In this document: positions 33,172 to 49,673 of the stretch, in pieces
Position numbering within the stretch: position 1 is the first letter of the stretch
How the letters are laid out: every line of letters begins with the position of its first letter
Assembly (NCBI RefSeq): GCF_028583425.1
Contig: NC_072791.1
Coordinates: 43,531,368 to 43,595,367 of the forward strand
DNA length: 64,000 nucleotides
Source of the DNA: Eublepharis macularius
Taxonomy: Eukaryota; Chordata; Lepidosauria; Squamata; Eublepharidae
Direction: 5' to 3'
The notes under the pieces: model-generated
What the model saw: the letters and a program-made list of their open reading frames with translations, nothing else
Database searches by the model: none
What the model was told of the DNA's origin: nothing
Translations under genes and position numbers: made by a program

Positions 33172-36100
33172 ATGGCTGATCTTATGCAGAATCTGAAGAC
33201 CTTTCAGCCTGATTATGGAATAGATGCAACTGAGGAGCGCCTCCTGCATTTGAGAAACTATGCCAAAGGGCTGACAGTGAACGCTTGTGCCCATGCGGTC
33301 TTCTTCTGCGAACTGCTTGAAGCTACCAAGTAAGGCTGAGAACAAACATTTTTCCTCTTTAAATTTCCTAGTGCCGATTAAAGATGCAATGCACAGGTGC
33401 CAATCTGACCTTTAGGACTTCTGTCACCACAAAATATGGCGCAGTGTAGTACGTTTCAAACGGACACATTCGTTCTTTTTAAAATGGAGGCCCACTGCCC
33501 ATTATCAGTTGCATACTAAAATTTAGCCCAAGGTGGACCTCAAAGTGTTGCTGATTTTGCCCTTGGATGACCTTTAATATCTTTTGTCAAGGGGATTAAA
33601 ATAATTTCCTTTCCCTTCTCTTAATCTGTGGTCTGCCCAGGCAAAGCATAAAAGGATCAAATTTCCTTTTATCTTCAACTTCCTTTCCTATCTGTTTACC
33701 TCTGTCCCTCCTATGAACTCTGTTTTACCCAAGTCTGGGTTTGTTACTCTGTACCCAATATAAGATGTTGTATGTGGGGTGGGTGGAGTTGTTATAACAT
33801 GAGGAAAATTTAATAGCTTGTCAGAGGTCAGATGGACAATTGACAGTAGAATGAAGTTGAGGAATGTATTGTGCATTTTAAAAATGGGTCCTTAAAACTA
33901 AGGAAGGGAATCCGATTCCTGACCATTGAGACTAGCATTTTAAAACATGGAGAAACATTAAGCTAAATCAGTTTGCCTTCAATCTTTCTGAAATTACTTT
34001 GAGATTCTTTTCTGTTTTATTACATGAAAGTGATATTCACAACAACAGTACAGCAACACTCTGATACTGTCAAATAAATCCCCCTCCCTATGTCTTTCCC
34101 CTCAATTCCTCTTCCCTTGTGTGTCTTGTCTTTTTAGATTGTAATCATAAGGTCAGGGCATGTGGTTCTTCATTAGTGTCAGTTGCTTTGGGAGACTGTT
34201 GCCTGAAAAGTGGGAAATATTGGATGTTTGGTGTTGCATTAAAATTTCTTGATCTTTTCCTTCTATAACAAAGACAAAGAGCCAAGTGGCCTTCCCATAT
34301 GTGTTGTCCAAGTGCAGAATCTCAGAGTTTTAACTTTTATTAAAACTGCTATAATCCTCGCTGTGAAAATGAGTAAGAAATGTGCGGCCAGTGATGTGAA
34401 TTGACTAGAGCTCCCAGCAGTCAGAGTGGGCCATCAGTATAGTTCCACCCCATCCCCAGCTAATAGTACTACCCTCCTCAGCTGTAACCTGCATATACTG
34501 ACAGTCAGCTTGGTGTAGTGGTTACAACATTGGACTAAGTTCTGGGAGATTCAAGTTCAAATTCCCTCTGTGCTCTGAAACTTGTTGAGTGACCTTGGGT
34601 CACTTGTTCTCTCAGCTTAATCTCTCTTACATGATTATGTTAAATTATACAATAACTAATTTACACCTTAAATATGAAAAATATATTTCAGTATAAGCTT
34701 TCATGAGTCAGAGTTCACTTTTTTAGATGCATGACATTTACAACCATTGGGCCTAATTTTATATACAATAGAGAAGGAGGATGTTACAAAAAGAGGACAG
34801 TGTAAAACAAAAGGGGTGGGGAACCAAGGAATAATCCATCCATACAGAGTGGGTGGGAGATGCTCCTAATAACAACAATGTACAGTACACAATCTCTAAT
34901 GCAGGATGAAATTAGGGTTGTTGTGAGGGCAAAATGGAGGAAGAAAGACTCAAGCCCACTGCCCTGAACTCCCTGGAGAAAAGGCATGATAAATAAAACA
35001 AGAAATAATTCTACAGTAATCTCTATCAATACATTCTAAAATTTTTGATCAACAATCCCATCCAACTTTTTCAATGGACTTAGACTGGAATAACCCTGCC
35101 TAGGTGTGAACAACTTTAAAAAATAAGCGTGCGCGCATGCACGCGCGCACACACACACACACTTTCAGGTATTCAAATGCTCAAAGTGCAGAATTGGAAG
35201 GTACAGGACAGTCAGGACTGGATGTGGAACGGTGTTTCTGCAGGTGCAAGGATATCTGCCTTTAGAGCATAACTTTCTTGCCCTTCGCACAGCAGCCTGA
35301 ATGCCCACCCAATCCTGTTTGAGGGAGGTATCCCTGTACCCCCCAAACAGGATTTCAGGGGAGAGGTGAGAAAGTCATGTTTCATGGATGAAAAAGCTTT
35401 TCTGGAGCCAAGCCAGAGTTCATACTCTCCTGCCTGTGCCACCATTCCACTCCCACCCACCCCTGAGCAAAGAGAAAAGCTTAGTTATAATTTTACAAAC
35501 CATACCAGGTGCTTTATAAATTTTTTAAAAAAACAGGATACAGCAAGACACAATACACTATAAGACCCGAGGGGAAAGGGGGGAAAGTATCAACAGGCCA
35601 ATGTTTCCAGCTCACGATTATTATTACAGCAGGCTTCCTTATAATTAAGGAGTACAGGACCCAGTCAGGTCTGTGTTACAGTTCCGGTGTTTTGTGCTTC
35701 CTCAGGCAGAAACCAGAGATTCATGAAGATGTCCCTCTTTATGCCCAGGAATTCAAAGAAGAAAATCTTCGAAGTCTGAGGATTGGAATTATTGGGGGAG
35801 GTCACATTGGAAAACAGCTGGCCCGCGTGTTCCTTGAACTGAGTGGATTTCCAGGAAAGAATATCCAGATCTCCACAAGACGGCCAGAGACTCTGTGTAA
35901 GACTCTGTGCTTGACAGAAGTTACACATATCTATGCTCCCAAGCATTCCCACTTGCAGATCTGATTAACTTGCCAATCCTGGCATAGTTTACCCATGGTA
36001 AAGGCAAATTTTGCTTATTTGTCCCTTGCAACCCTGTCTCCATTGCATATCAGCTTTTGATGCAAGGAGAGAGACATACAAGGACATACACGCACAGCAA

Positions 36101-39100
36101 GAGCAAAATTCTGGTCCAGTCACATCTTAAAGACCTACAAGATTTTCAGAATTTGAGACCGGTGGCACCTTAGAGACCAACAAGATTTTGAGGGTATAAG
36201 CTTTCAAAAGTTAAATGCCTCTACTTCAGATAGCTTCTTTAGATACCTACCTGAAGATTTCCAAGATACAATCTTTTGAGAGCCAAGCTCCTTTTCTCTG
36301 ACTCTTGAGCGCTTATACCCTGGAAATCTTGATGGTCTTTAAAATGCTACTGGACTCGAGTCTTGTCTTCTACTGCAAACCAACACAGCTATGTATGTTT
36401 CTTTAGCATATTTCTTATCCTGCTTATATTTCTTATCCTCCCTGATTGGGACCTAAAACAGCTTACAAAAATGACAATACAATATAAATAAATTTAACCA
36501 AAATACAGCGTAAAAAAAAAAGATCCTCCCCGCCCCCAACCACAGGTCCACAAAGCATCCTGGGCTAGGCTAGGCTGATGAGTACCAAGTTGGATCATCA
36601 AAGCCATAGGCGGCAAGCAACAGACAGCCCTTTGGCTTATGTCTCTGGCCTCACCCATCTGCAAGAAGAGGAAGAGGAATGCACACACTGGATATTGCAC
36701 ATAGATGGCGGCCATCTTCCCCCCCACACACTCCTGAACTGTCTCCTGAGTACGACATTTGACTCGCTGTTCTTTTTATATTTGACTTTCTGGGGTTGTC
36801 TTTTTCAAACGACTCAAAATCATGGCTGATGCTGGATTTGTAGCATGAAAATCTGGGGATTCAGATCCAGGAAGAGTCATTGCCCCTTATCCCCATTCCA
36901 CACGATTAGAACACAACGTAAGACCTGTCTATGATTTTTAAGCGGAATAATACAAGGAAATGTTGAGGATCTTGTGAGGATTGGGAAGCAAAAAAAGAGG
37001 AATTTATCAATCCAAATCACTTTATAAATTTTAAAATATGAGACAGTTAAATGGATTATTTTCCCCATAAAGGCTTGTTTTCTTTAAAAACAACAACAAT
37101 TTTCAACAAATATGTATGCTCCTTAACAAAATTTCTCCATTTAAGTCATAGATTTGAGAGATTGGCAGCTATGTAATTAAAATATGTGCATCTTGCCTGG
37201 GTTAATATCATACATCTTCACCATCAGACTTCATATTAATCTGAAAACTCACTTTTGCCAAAGCAGCACTGTCAGTTTATCACTTACAGGTTCAGTGGCA
37301 GACCTTATGTCATCCTCCATTAATGTGATATCTTGCCGTGTCCAATTATGACTGCTAAATATATGGATATAAGGCCATTATTCAACCTAATAAGAAGTAC
37401 AGAGGAAGAACCCAAACAGTGGAGGGATGTAGTAGAAAAGAGCAAGAGTCCAGTAGCACCTATAAGACTAACAAAATTTGTAATAGAGTATGAGCTTTCA
37501 TGAGCCGCAGCTCAACCCGGAGGATAGAAGGGGAGAGAAATGAAGGATTATTAAAAGGCTTTTTATAATTATTGAATGCCAGCCAGTTCCTGTGGCTTGA
37601 CTGCTGCTGAATTACAGAGGGTAATATAATTGGCATAATATTCTCCATGAATCTTTGGGATTGTACCCAAATAAATGAAGCATGCAGAGAGAGTTATTTT
37701 ATTTTTTGTCATTTGTTCTTTTCTAGTAGAATTTCAGGCACTGGGAGTTCAATGCTTTTACAACAACAGGCAGTTGGTGGGCTGGGCAGATGTTGTGTTT
37801 CTCTGCTGCCTCCCATCTCACCTCCCAAACATCTGCTCGGAAGTTTATAAGGAACTCAATCAATCTTCTATTATATACAGCCTGGTCACAGCTACCCCTC
37901 TGCCCAGGTATGACATCCGAATGAGCTTGATAAATTGGCACTTGGTTAAGCTGGGGAAGCTCTTGCTAGAGAAGGAGGAGGAACATGAGAGAAGCAAGAG
38001 GTGAAAGCCAGAATAGCCGCGATCAGTGACTACGCTCAATTGGAGTTTAACTTGCGACATCTGAATGCAGTGTAAATTTCCATTATCACCAAGGCAAAAA
38101 TCATGCCTATTTCCTTCTCCATGGCTTTTTATTTTGTTTTATTTATAATCCACTTTTCTCACTGAGACCCCAGACACATTAGCCAGTGCAAGTCACTATA
38201 ATCAACAGATAGAACCTTCAACAAACAACAATACGATATGATCAATAGCTAGGACACTAAATTAACAAATACAATAGGGTATAGTTTACAGAAATCTGAA
38301 AACAAGCATAAATCCAAACACGGAGATGAAACATTACTGAAAAAAGTTCAAGTATTTAAACATGACATCCTTAATTAATCAGAAACTATCCAATAGGAGC
38401 TTATCTACATCAGCAGATAGTACCCAGAAGTGAAGTCTGCACTCCCTGTCCCTTACCAAGGCATCTCTTTGACCCATTTCTTATGGCACAGCCGTATTAC
38501 CTGAGTAAGAAAGCCCTCCTGTATAATTCAGTTTTACAGTTCTACAAATATATCCTGTAACTCTGCTGTATACTTGCCTATGACTATCATCGTTCTTCTC
38601 TTTTCAGGCTGCAGCAACTCCTTTCCTCCAGCGCCATATTGAGGCCACATTACAAGTTCACAGATGGCAGCCTTCCCACTTTGTGGGAGGGGAGCAGGAC
38701 AGTTGTGGAAGCACTCAAAGACACAGCTGTTGTGCAGGCTACGTGTCCCCTTGGCCCTTTGGGTACGTTGCCCTTCAACAACACAGATCATGTGAGGAAG
38801 AGATCTTGCTTGGACCTTAATTCTTGTCTAATCCTGCCCTTGCCTCTGTGTATGTGTGTGTATGCTATTTTTATATGTAAAAACATCCTGCAAGTGAAGA
38901 ACAAGCCCATCAGGAAGAAAGGGTATATCACAGCGTGTCCCTGTTGTGCTAGATCTCTATTTGTAGGTAATTTTGTTTACACTGGAGGTACAAATGCAAT
39001 TGTTCCTTTCCCTACCATCATCTGCAGTCTGAAGCAGTGGAGTCCATACTACCACCTCAGAACTCTACATTCCCACCTCATTCTGTTGTAAATGCAGACC

Positions 39101-41465
39101 AGACTTTGAATCTAGGGATTGGTCCATAATAATTGATGATGATGATGATGATGATGATGACAACTACTACTACACTTATATACCACTATTCTAGACAGAT
39201 TAGTGCCTCACCCAGAGCAGTGAACAAGTTAGTGTTATTATCCCCACAATACAGCTGGGGAGCTGGGGCTGAGAGGAGTGGCTTACCACCTACTGAGTTC
39301 ATGGCAGTAGTCGGATTCGAACCAGTAGAATGCTGATTCGCAGCCCAACCACTTAACTAGGCAGTTTCCGTTGGCCACTAGATATGTACAGCAAAGTCCT
39401 AAAGATTTCCTATGCAATTGGAGCTATCCATGGGGTGAACACTTTCCAAACTTTACTGCTATACAGTCAGTTCCTGCTGAGTAAAAGTATTTCCAAGACC
39501 ACTGTAATGTCTGAATCAGAGCAAGACACATGTAGCAATGCAGACATTCTCTCATCCCTACTCCCATTTTGAATGTGCTTGGGCAGGTTAGGCAGCCTTT
39601 TTGGTCTGTCAAAAAAACCACCATGTTGACTGGCAAAGATGTTGGCATGCCAACAGATTAAAAGAGGGAAGAAGATGAAGATTGTAGTTGGCTAGCGCCT
39701 GAACCGCCCCCTCCCCTGGCCAATATCACCATCTCAGAAGCTCACCTTAGTCCAGAGAGCCAAACAAAGTGGGGTTGCTGGGTGTTGTTTACTCCTGCTT
39801 TAGATAGTCCCATGAAGATGTTTGAAAGACTGATTAACATTGTCTCTTTGAGATTCCAACAGGGAGTTGCAATAGAGGAGCTGCAGCTGATTGGAAAATC
39901 TAGTGTAGGTCTGCCCTCTTGATTATTTTGCAGGAGTGATTGCTATTGAGCCCAAGTGGCTGGAGGCTGTTTTCTATGCTGCTCTAAACAGCTACACATG
40001 CCAGGATGTACCCTATACTGAGGCCTTGAAGTTACTCAATGAAGTATGTTTTCCTGAGGATGTCACCTCCTCTGAGGAAAAGAAATCACCACCAGAACCA
40101 TTGTTCGTTTGTGAAAGTTTTATCAATGAGGCTTTTGCTTCCTCCCTGGCACCTGATGAGTAAGTAAAGTCAAATTGGATTTCAGTGTATTTATTCATGT
40201 TCTACTTAAGCATTTCCGAACTTGTGGGTCGTAGCGCAAAAGTGGGTCACAAAGCCTGTGAAAGTGGGCCTCAGGCTTTTGAAGTTTTAGTGATTTTTGC
40301 TTGTCAGATTTTTTCCCCAAGTGGGTCACCATACCAGAAAGGTTGGGATCCACTGCTATACTCTCCTGAGCACATTTAAAGGCTGAAAGTGCTTCATATA
40401 TAGTGACTATAAGTGATAGTGAATGGCTCTGTTGGAACAGTATTTCAAATTCTGAATAAAAGAATCCTGGGTTGGCACCTAAAGAGAAAGAAGATAATCC
40501 AAGGCTTCAATTCTGAAGAGTTAACTTCCTTAGTGTCCCCCTCCCGCTATCCCTGGCTCAATTTAAACTTGGGTTACAGAAAGATGATGTAATTGACCAC
40601 TTCCAGCATTTCCAGTATTAGGCCCCCTTTGTGGAAGCTGCTGGAAATATTTCTGCACTGGCAAATGGTAGCTGCATGAGGGAGGCCATAATAATTGGAA
40701 ATAATCTAGCAACTGGGCATTTTCCACGCCCTTCCCATGGCCACTAAATATGTACAGCAGTGTCATAGAGATTTCCTGTGCACTTGGGGTGAAAACTTTC
40801 TAACTTTGTGAAAAGTTAGAAAGTGAAAACTTTTCCAAACATTACTGCTTTACATTCAGTTCCTGCTGGGTAAAAGTATTTCCAACCACTGTAATGTCTG
40901 GATCAGACCCAATGTATGCTTTATTCATTCTTATATTCTATTGTACAAAGAGAGTACTCTTTGGTGAGAATCCATCACTTTAAGAGAAGGCCAAGTGTGC
41001 AGGCTGGCCACCTCTATTGTGTGTGTGGATGTTTTCCCTGGCATCTTTGCACAGAAAGAGAAGCATTGCAACATTGAAGGATTTAGCAGCCCTATTATGG
41101 CAAAACAATGGAGGTAGAATGGATGTTGAATGTTGAACAATAGATAACATGGCCTTTTCTGTTCTCCTAGTACCTTCCCCTGGTTTGACTTGACAACTGT
41201 ACAGCTAAAGGAGTCTCCCCTTAACCAGCTTCTGGCAACAAGTACATCCCTCCAGAATAAAGTTACTTCATTGTATTATAATGTCTTTGCTCTACTGGCC
41301 GCAGTTAATAAAGAAAGTATGTCAGCTACCTCTAAAAAGATACCTTTATCAGCTGTGCTACTGCATCCCACCACAAACCAGGAATTAACAATGTTTGGCA
41401 CATATGGGACTTGTACAAGCAATGCAGAGGGGGCATCTAGTAGTGAATCTGAAGACTTAAATTAA
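33172..41465 (+). CDS. NOXRED1: NOXRED1, NADP-dependent oxidoreductase domain-containing protein 1, complete
   Basis: Six coding exons with AG/GT borders: 33172-33329, 35706-35896, 37727-37907, 38608-38762, 39934-40159 and 41171-41465. Total 1206 nt, 401 aa, stop at 41463-41465. The start ATG is in good context (A at -3, G at +4). Residues 79-92 carry a Rossmann dinucleotide-binding motif, [14 protein letters not shown], with GxGxxG at 83-88. Further conserved blocks are [46 protein letters not shown] and [16 protein letters not shown]. The fold resembles pyrroline-5-carboxylate reductase/F420-oxidoreductase-type proteins, but substrate and physiological role are unknown. The gene lies 5.5 kb downstream of VIPAS39 in the same direction, as in other vertebrates. 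The Ser/Thr-rich C-terminal tail (last ~45 aa) looks poorly conserved. An additional 5' non-coding exon is possible but not identified. Confidence 0.92.
34503..35012 (+). mobile_element. tRNA-derived SINE split by a 275-bp insertion
   Basis: Head and middle (A-box TGGTGTAGTGG at 34511-34521, B-box-like GTTCAAATTCC, then GAGTGACCTTGGGTCACTTG) run to about 34640. The matching tail GGTTGTTGTGAGGGCAAAATG resumes at 34915 and ends in a TAAATAAAACAAG tail. The intervening 34641-34914 is not SINE and holds a fragment with ATAAGCTTTCATGAGTCAG, like the foldback family at 48690. In NOXRED1 intron 1. Confidence 0.7.
35127..35163. repeat. Alternating purine-pyrimidine microsatellite (Z-DNA-prone)
   Basis: Thirty-seven nucleotides alternate strictly between purine and pyrimidine, starting GCGTGCGCGCATGCACGCGC and ending in (CA)n. 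NOXRED1 intron 1. Confidence 0.9.
36110..36395. repeat. Foldback repeat, NOXRED1 intron 2
   Basis: The same family as 48690-48846: GGCACCTTAGAGACCAACAA, TATAAGCTTTC, then the inverted half GAGCGCTTATACCCTGG and AAATCTTGATGGTCTTTAAA. It ends CTACTGCAAACCAACACAGC. The spacer is longer and the arms are more diverged. Confidence 0.6.
39134..39175. repeat. GAT trinucleotide microsatellite
   Basis: (GAT)9 at 39134-39160 is followed by an ACT-rich short run. NOXRED1 intron 4, adjoining an antisense SINE. Confidence 0.9.
39180..39362 (-). mobile_element. Antisense tRNA-derived SINE in NOXRED1 intron 4
   Basis: GTTATTATCCCCACAATACA, GGGGCTGAGAGGAGTGGCTT, ATTCGAACCAGTAGAATGCT and CCAACCACTTAACTAGG are the antisense body, B-box region and head of the tRNA-derived family. 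It directly follows a GAT-trinucleotide run. Confidence 0.6.
39372..39540 (+). repeat. Unidentified dispersed repeat, copy A
   Basis: GGCCACTAGATATGTACAGC, AGATTTCCTATGCAATTGG, TACAGTCAGTTCCTGCTGAG and AAAAGTATTTCCAAGACCAC match, in order and orientation, the segment at 40738-40916. Both lie in NOXRED1 introns. I do not recognise the family. Confidence 0.6.
40205..40362. mobile_element. Small hAT-type MITE, decayed, NOXRED1 intron 5
   Basis: The left end TTCCGAACTTGTGGGTCG and right end AGTGGGTCACCATACCAGAA followed by AGGTTGGGATCCACTGC are inverted relatives of the CAGTGGTTCCCAACC termini of hAT/Charlie MITEs. No clear target duplication remains. Confidence 0.5.
40738..40916 (+). repeat. 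Unidentified dispersed repeat, copy B with an added hairpin
   Basis: The counterpart of 39372-39540 (GGCCACTAAATATGTACAGC, ACATTCAGTTCCTGCTGGGT). It contains a perfect 13-bp inverted repeat, ACTTTCTAACTTT / AAAGTTAGAAAGT (about 40794-40823, 4-nt loop), absent from copy A. This is consistent with a small templated inverted duplication. Confidence 0.6.
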
Positions 41466-41715
41466 CTATTCTGTGATTCCAGCTGTTCAGAAGTGGAAAA
41501 GCTGTTCAGAAGTGGGAAATTTTAAATAGAATGGTGAAGTACTGAATAGGAATCCATCCGAACTACTTGCATCATTGGAATCCATATGGTTAGTTACCAA
41601 TAGTGTAGCTATGTTACCGAAGGATATTTCGCCATGAAAAATCCATAAGAAGATATGCATAGCAGGAGGGGGTAGTTTTTAAAAAATTCTTGAGGCACTT
41701 TGTAAGTTATGGCAA

Positions 41716-41800
41716 AATAAAGTGAAGTGGAATCGTTTGAGAATGTATTCTTAATCTAGCTAAGCCTATATCCTTCCACTTTTCCTAAATCCTGAATAAA
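41716..41800 (+). other. NOXRED1: NOXRED1 candidate poly(A) signals
   Basis: Two AATAAA hexamers lie 251 and 330 nt after the NOXRED1 stop, at 41716-41721 and 41795-41800. Either could define the mRNA 3' end. Choice between them needs transcript data. Confidence 0.55.
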
Positions 41801-43499
41801 ATTTGAAGGCGAATGCAAGACAAATGATTTAATGAAACATTCTTAGCAGTCTTGCAATATAATGATGATGCCCAAGTTTCCAAGTTCAGGATGCGAGAAT
41901 GATAGGAACTATGCTATTTGCTTCATAGCACTGCAATCATAAACTTGCTTTCCTGAAAACATGTTCTTTGGAAATCAGTGGCAACACTTGTAAAGAAATA
42001 TTTCAGAGTTATTTCAAACAATGTTGTCTATGAATCAGGGGCTCCATGCCTCATGTAGCTAATCTTCATGTTTTGTTCTTGTAGTTGGGGAACAGTCTGT
42101 GTATAGAGTAAGATATCCTTATGTAGGGAATTTTCACAATAATAAATAGGAAGCCCTTGTAGACAAGGGGCTTTGGACTGTGCACCTTCTGTGCTTTCTT
42201 CTAATGAGTGCATGCTTTGGATTGCTTCTCAGAGTATTTTCACTTGGGGTCAAAGTTAGCAGCTGGATCAGCCCAGCACTGGGGCTGATTTGAAGCAGCA
42301 GCCCTAGGGATAAGAATGAGGTGATGGTGAATCTCACTTCTCCCCCTCAAAGAACAACCTGGATTATCCAGCACATATCGAGCATGCCTCTTCAATTAAT
42401 TTGGCTTGCAAAATTAAGCACGTTTCCTTATATTAAAGCCTCATTTTTTTAAAGTAATAATAAGCTACATTAAATTGGAGCAAAACAGAGATCATCTATA
42501 TTCCTGGGGATGGAGGGGAGTACTCTCACACCATATTTCAATCTGCCCTTCAGCCAGCAAGGCTTGAAGACTGATGCCAAAACCATCTGTTTCTGCAATC
42601 ATGGGCTATTGTTATGGATGCCATTACTGCAGAAAATCTACCCAAATCCAATCTTACTGGTAGAACAGGTGCAAATATACAGTCCTTCTAATGAAAAGTT
42701 TTTATATGCCCTAAGTAGATCTTTAAACCTAAGAAATCTGTCAGTTCATCTCCACATATGACAAGTATTCAAGAGAGTAATCCTAAAGTCTACTCAGAAG
42801 TAAAGCCCATTTTATTCTGTGGAGTTTACTCCCAGAAGAGGATTGCAACCTAAAGAACATAGCTAATATTTATTTATTTATTTGATTTATATCCTGCCCT
42901 CTCCGTAAGTGGGATCAGGGTGGGTCACAACATCATAACTTATAATACAGCAATAAATTATGAGAATATGTTTTTTTTAAATATAAAATGGTGAGTCTTT
43001 CCCTATCTGAATATGCAGCTTTAATAGGTCTGGATCCTCTCAACTTTTCACTGATAGACACAGATCTTTCACTGCCTACCCCTGGAAGCCCCATCGGCCC
43101 TGAAAAGGGTTTCTTAGGGGTCAGGTAATTCTCACAAACAAAAAAATTCATGGGTTGGGGGACCACAATGAAGAATGGAATCAGTCAGTCCTGTTCCTTC
43201 TTTCATCAGAATGTAAGTAGGTTCTAACAGAGTCTGATGTAAAAAAAACACTGAGCATTCATCAAAATGCTACTGACTTTTTCATGTTGCATGTTCACAC
43301 CAGTTCTCATGAAGTACAATGAGAGGGTTCCTATTACAGTTTGTTCTGGGATCTGCTGTGCTGTGCATTTATGAGCTTAATCTATGAGCTTGTGTTGCCA
43401 CAGCATTGTACAATGTTGCCGTATCTAGGATTATACTTTTGCTTAAACTGTTTTGGCGCACATATTGGTTTTCCAAGTTGCAACCAAAATAGCCCTTTA
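41801..43499. other. NOXRED1-SAMD15 convergent intergenic region, left part
   Basis: Unique-looking sequence with a palindromic-family fragment (42775-42850) and an antisense L2-type tail (42868-42960). The right part is L2 with a 5S-SINE insertion. Confidence 0.55.
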
Positions 43500-44385
43500 A
43501 GATTATGTTGTTCAAACTGTATGTTTACTGCAAAGTGCTGTACATGGAGCTACCATTGAAGACTGTCTGGAAGCTACAGTTAGTACATAATGCTGCAGCC
43601 AGAATGCTAACTGGAATGGGTCATAAAGACTGTATTACTCCAGGCCTGGTTCATCTACACTGGCCCTCAATTTGCTTCTGAGCTCAATTCGAGGCACTGG
43701 TATTGACATTTAAAGCCATATATGGCTTAGGGCCTGCATAATTTAAGGACCGCCCTAACCTGGATAGCACAGGTGAGTATGAACTCATCAGATCTCAGAA
43801 GCCAAGCATGGTCATCCTTGGTTAGTAATTGGATGGGAGACCTCCAATGAAGACCAGGGGTGCAGAGGCATGCAATAGCAAACCACCTTTGTTAGTCCCT
43901 TGCCATGAAGACCCTGTCTGCGGTTGCCATAAGTCAGCTATGACTTCAGGGCACTCTCCACCACCTTAAGGACCAGCTTGTCCCACATGAACCTACCCAT
44001 CCACTCCTGCCATCTTTGGAGGCTCTGCTGCAGGTGCCTCCACCATCTGCGGCTAGATGAGTAGAAAACTAAGAAAGGGCCTCCATAGTCATGGCACCAA
44101 AACTTTGGAACTTCCACCCAAGGGAGATTCGTCTGTCTTCCTCTATTGTTGTCTTCTACCAGTGAGTGAAGACATTTGTTTGTTTGGCATACTTCCAATA
44201 ACTTGTTATTGGCCCTCCTGCCTCATTCTGGTGTTATGTATGTTTTTATACACACTTTATTTTAAATGCTGTTTCAATATTGAAATGTTTTAATGATTTG
44301 ATATTCACTGCCTTGGAGACCCTAATTGGGTGAAAACATGGCAGAGAAATATTTTAATTAAATAAATGAATATTTTCAGGGAACG
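43500..44385 (+). mobile_element. L2-clade LINE, C-terminal and 3' end fragment
   Basis: The plus strand at 43568-43620 reads KLQLVHNAAARMLTG, and at 43700-43745 FKAIYGLGPA, both standard near the C-terminus of L2 polymerase. A plausible tail follows after 43975 (WNFHPREIRLSS region), ending in an AAATAAATGAAT tail at about 44360-44372. A 5S-derived SINE splits it at 43752-43965. The fragment lies between the converging NOXRED1 and SAMD15 3' ends and is decayed. Confidence 0.75.
43752..43965 (+). mobile_element. 5S-rRNA-derived SINE inserted in L2
   Basis: Positions 43795-43845 match the internal promoter region of 5S rRNA (CAGATCTCAGAAGCCAAGCA, TTGGATGGGAGACC). The body then reads GGCATGCAATAGCAAACCACC and a TAAGTCAGCTATGACTT tail, as in squamate 5S-derived SINEs. 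A 9-bp target duplication TTAAGGACC flanks it at 43743-43751 and 43966-43974. It would be transcribed by RNA polymerase III from the 5S-like box and mobilised by a LINE. Confidence 0.85.
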
Positions 44386-44446
44386 GGTACTGCCACACAG
44401 ATGTAGAAAAGAGATGAAAGCACTGTAAAAGCCACAACAACAGTTC

Positions 44447-49331
<4,885 letters not shown>

Positions 49332-49673
49332 CCCGACAGGCCTGGGACCACTCGGCCGAGCCTCCTACCACGGCGGCTGCGGCGCTATGGCAACGCGTCC
49401 TTCCTGGAACAGTTGCCATGGGCACCGCGACTTCCGGGAAGTGTCGCTGTCCTTCCTTTCCCCGTCCGGCGGCTGGAAAACACTACCGCAGCCGGAGCGG
49501 TCCTCGCTTGCGGTCGCCTTGAGGCGGGAACTGTCTCCCCGCGGAGGCCCGAGGCGGTGGTCGGAGAGAGGGCGATCGCCGCTCGGCTCCTTCCGTGTAT
49601 TTTCGGCTCATCCTCGGCCAGGCGTTCGCTTCTCTTCGGCTCCTTTCGCTCGGGCCGGCTTTTCCGCCTTCCC
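49332..49673. promoter_or_regulatory. Bidirectional SAMD15/TMED8 promoter with X-box and ETS motif
   Basis: Only 342 bp separate the divergent SAMD15 (minus) and TMED8 (plus) start codons. The stretch is GC- and CpG-rich and has no TATA box. GTTGCCATGGGCAC at 49412-49425 fits the RFX X-box (GTNRCC...RGYAAC type) and a related half site ATGGCAAC is at 49387-49394. ACTTCCGG at 49430-49437, continuing into GGAAGTG, is a palindromic ETS/GABP-type site. Motif calls are by eye; occupancy is inferred. Confidence 0.7.

Noticed and set aside
43795-43845. 5S rRNA gene
   Set aside because: Only the internal part of 5S is similar, it continues into a SINE body and has a target duplication.
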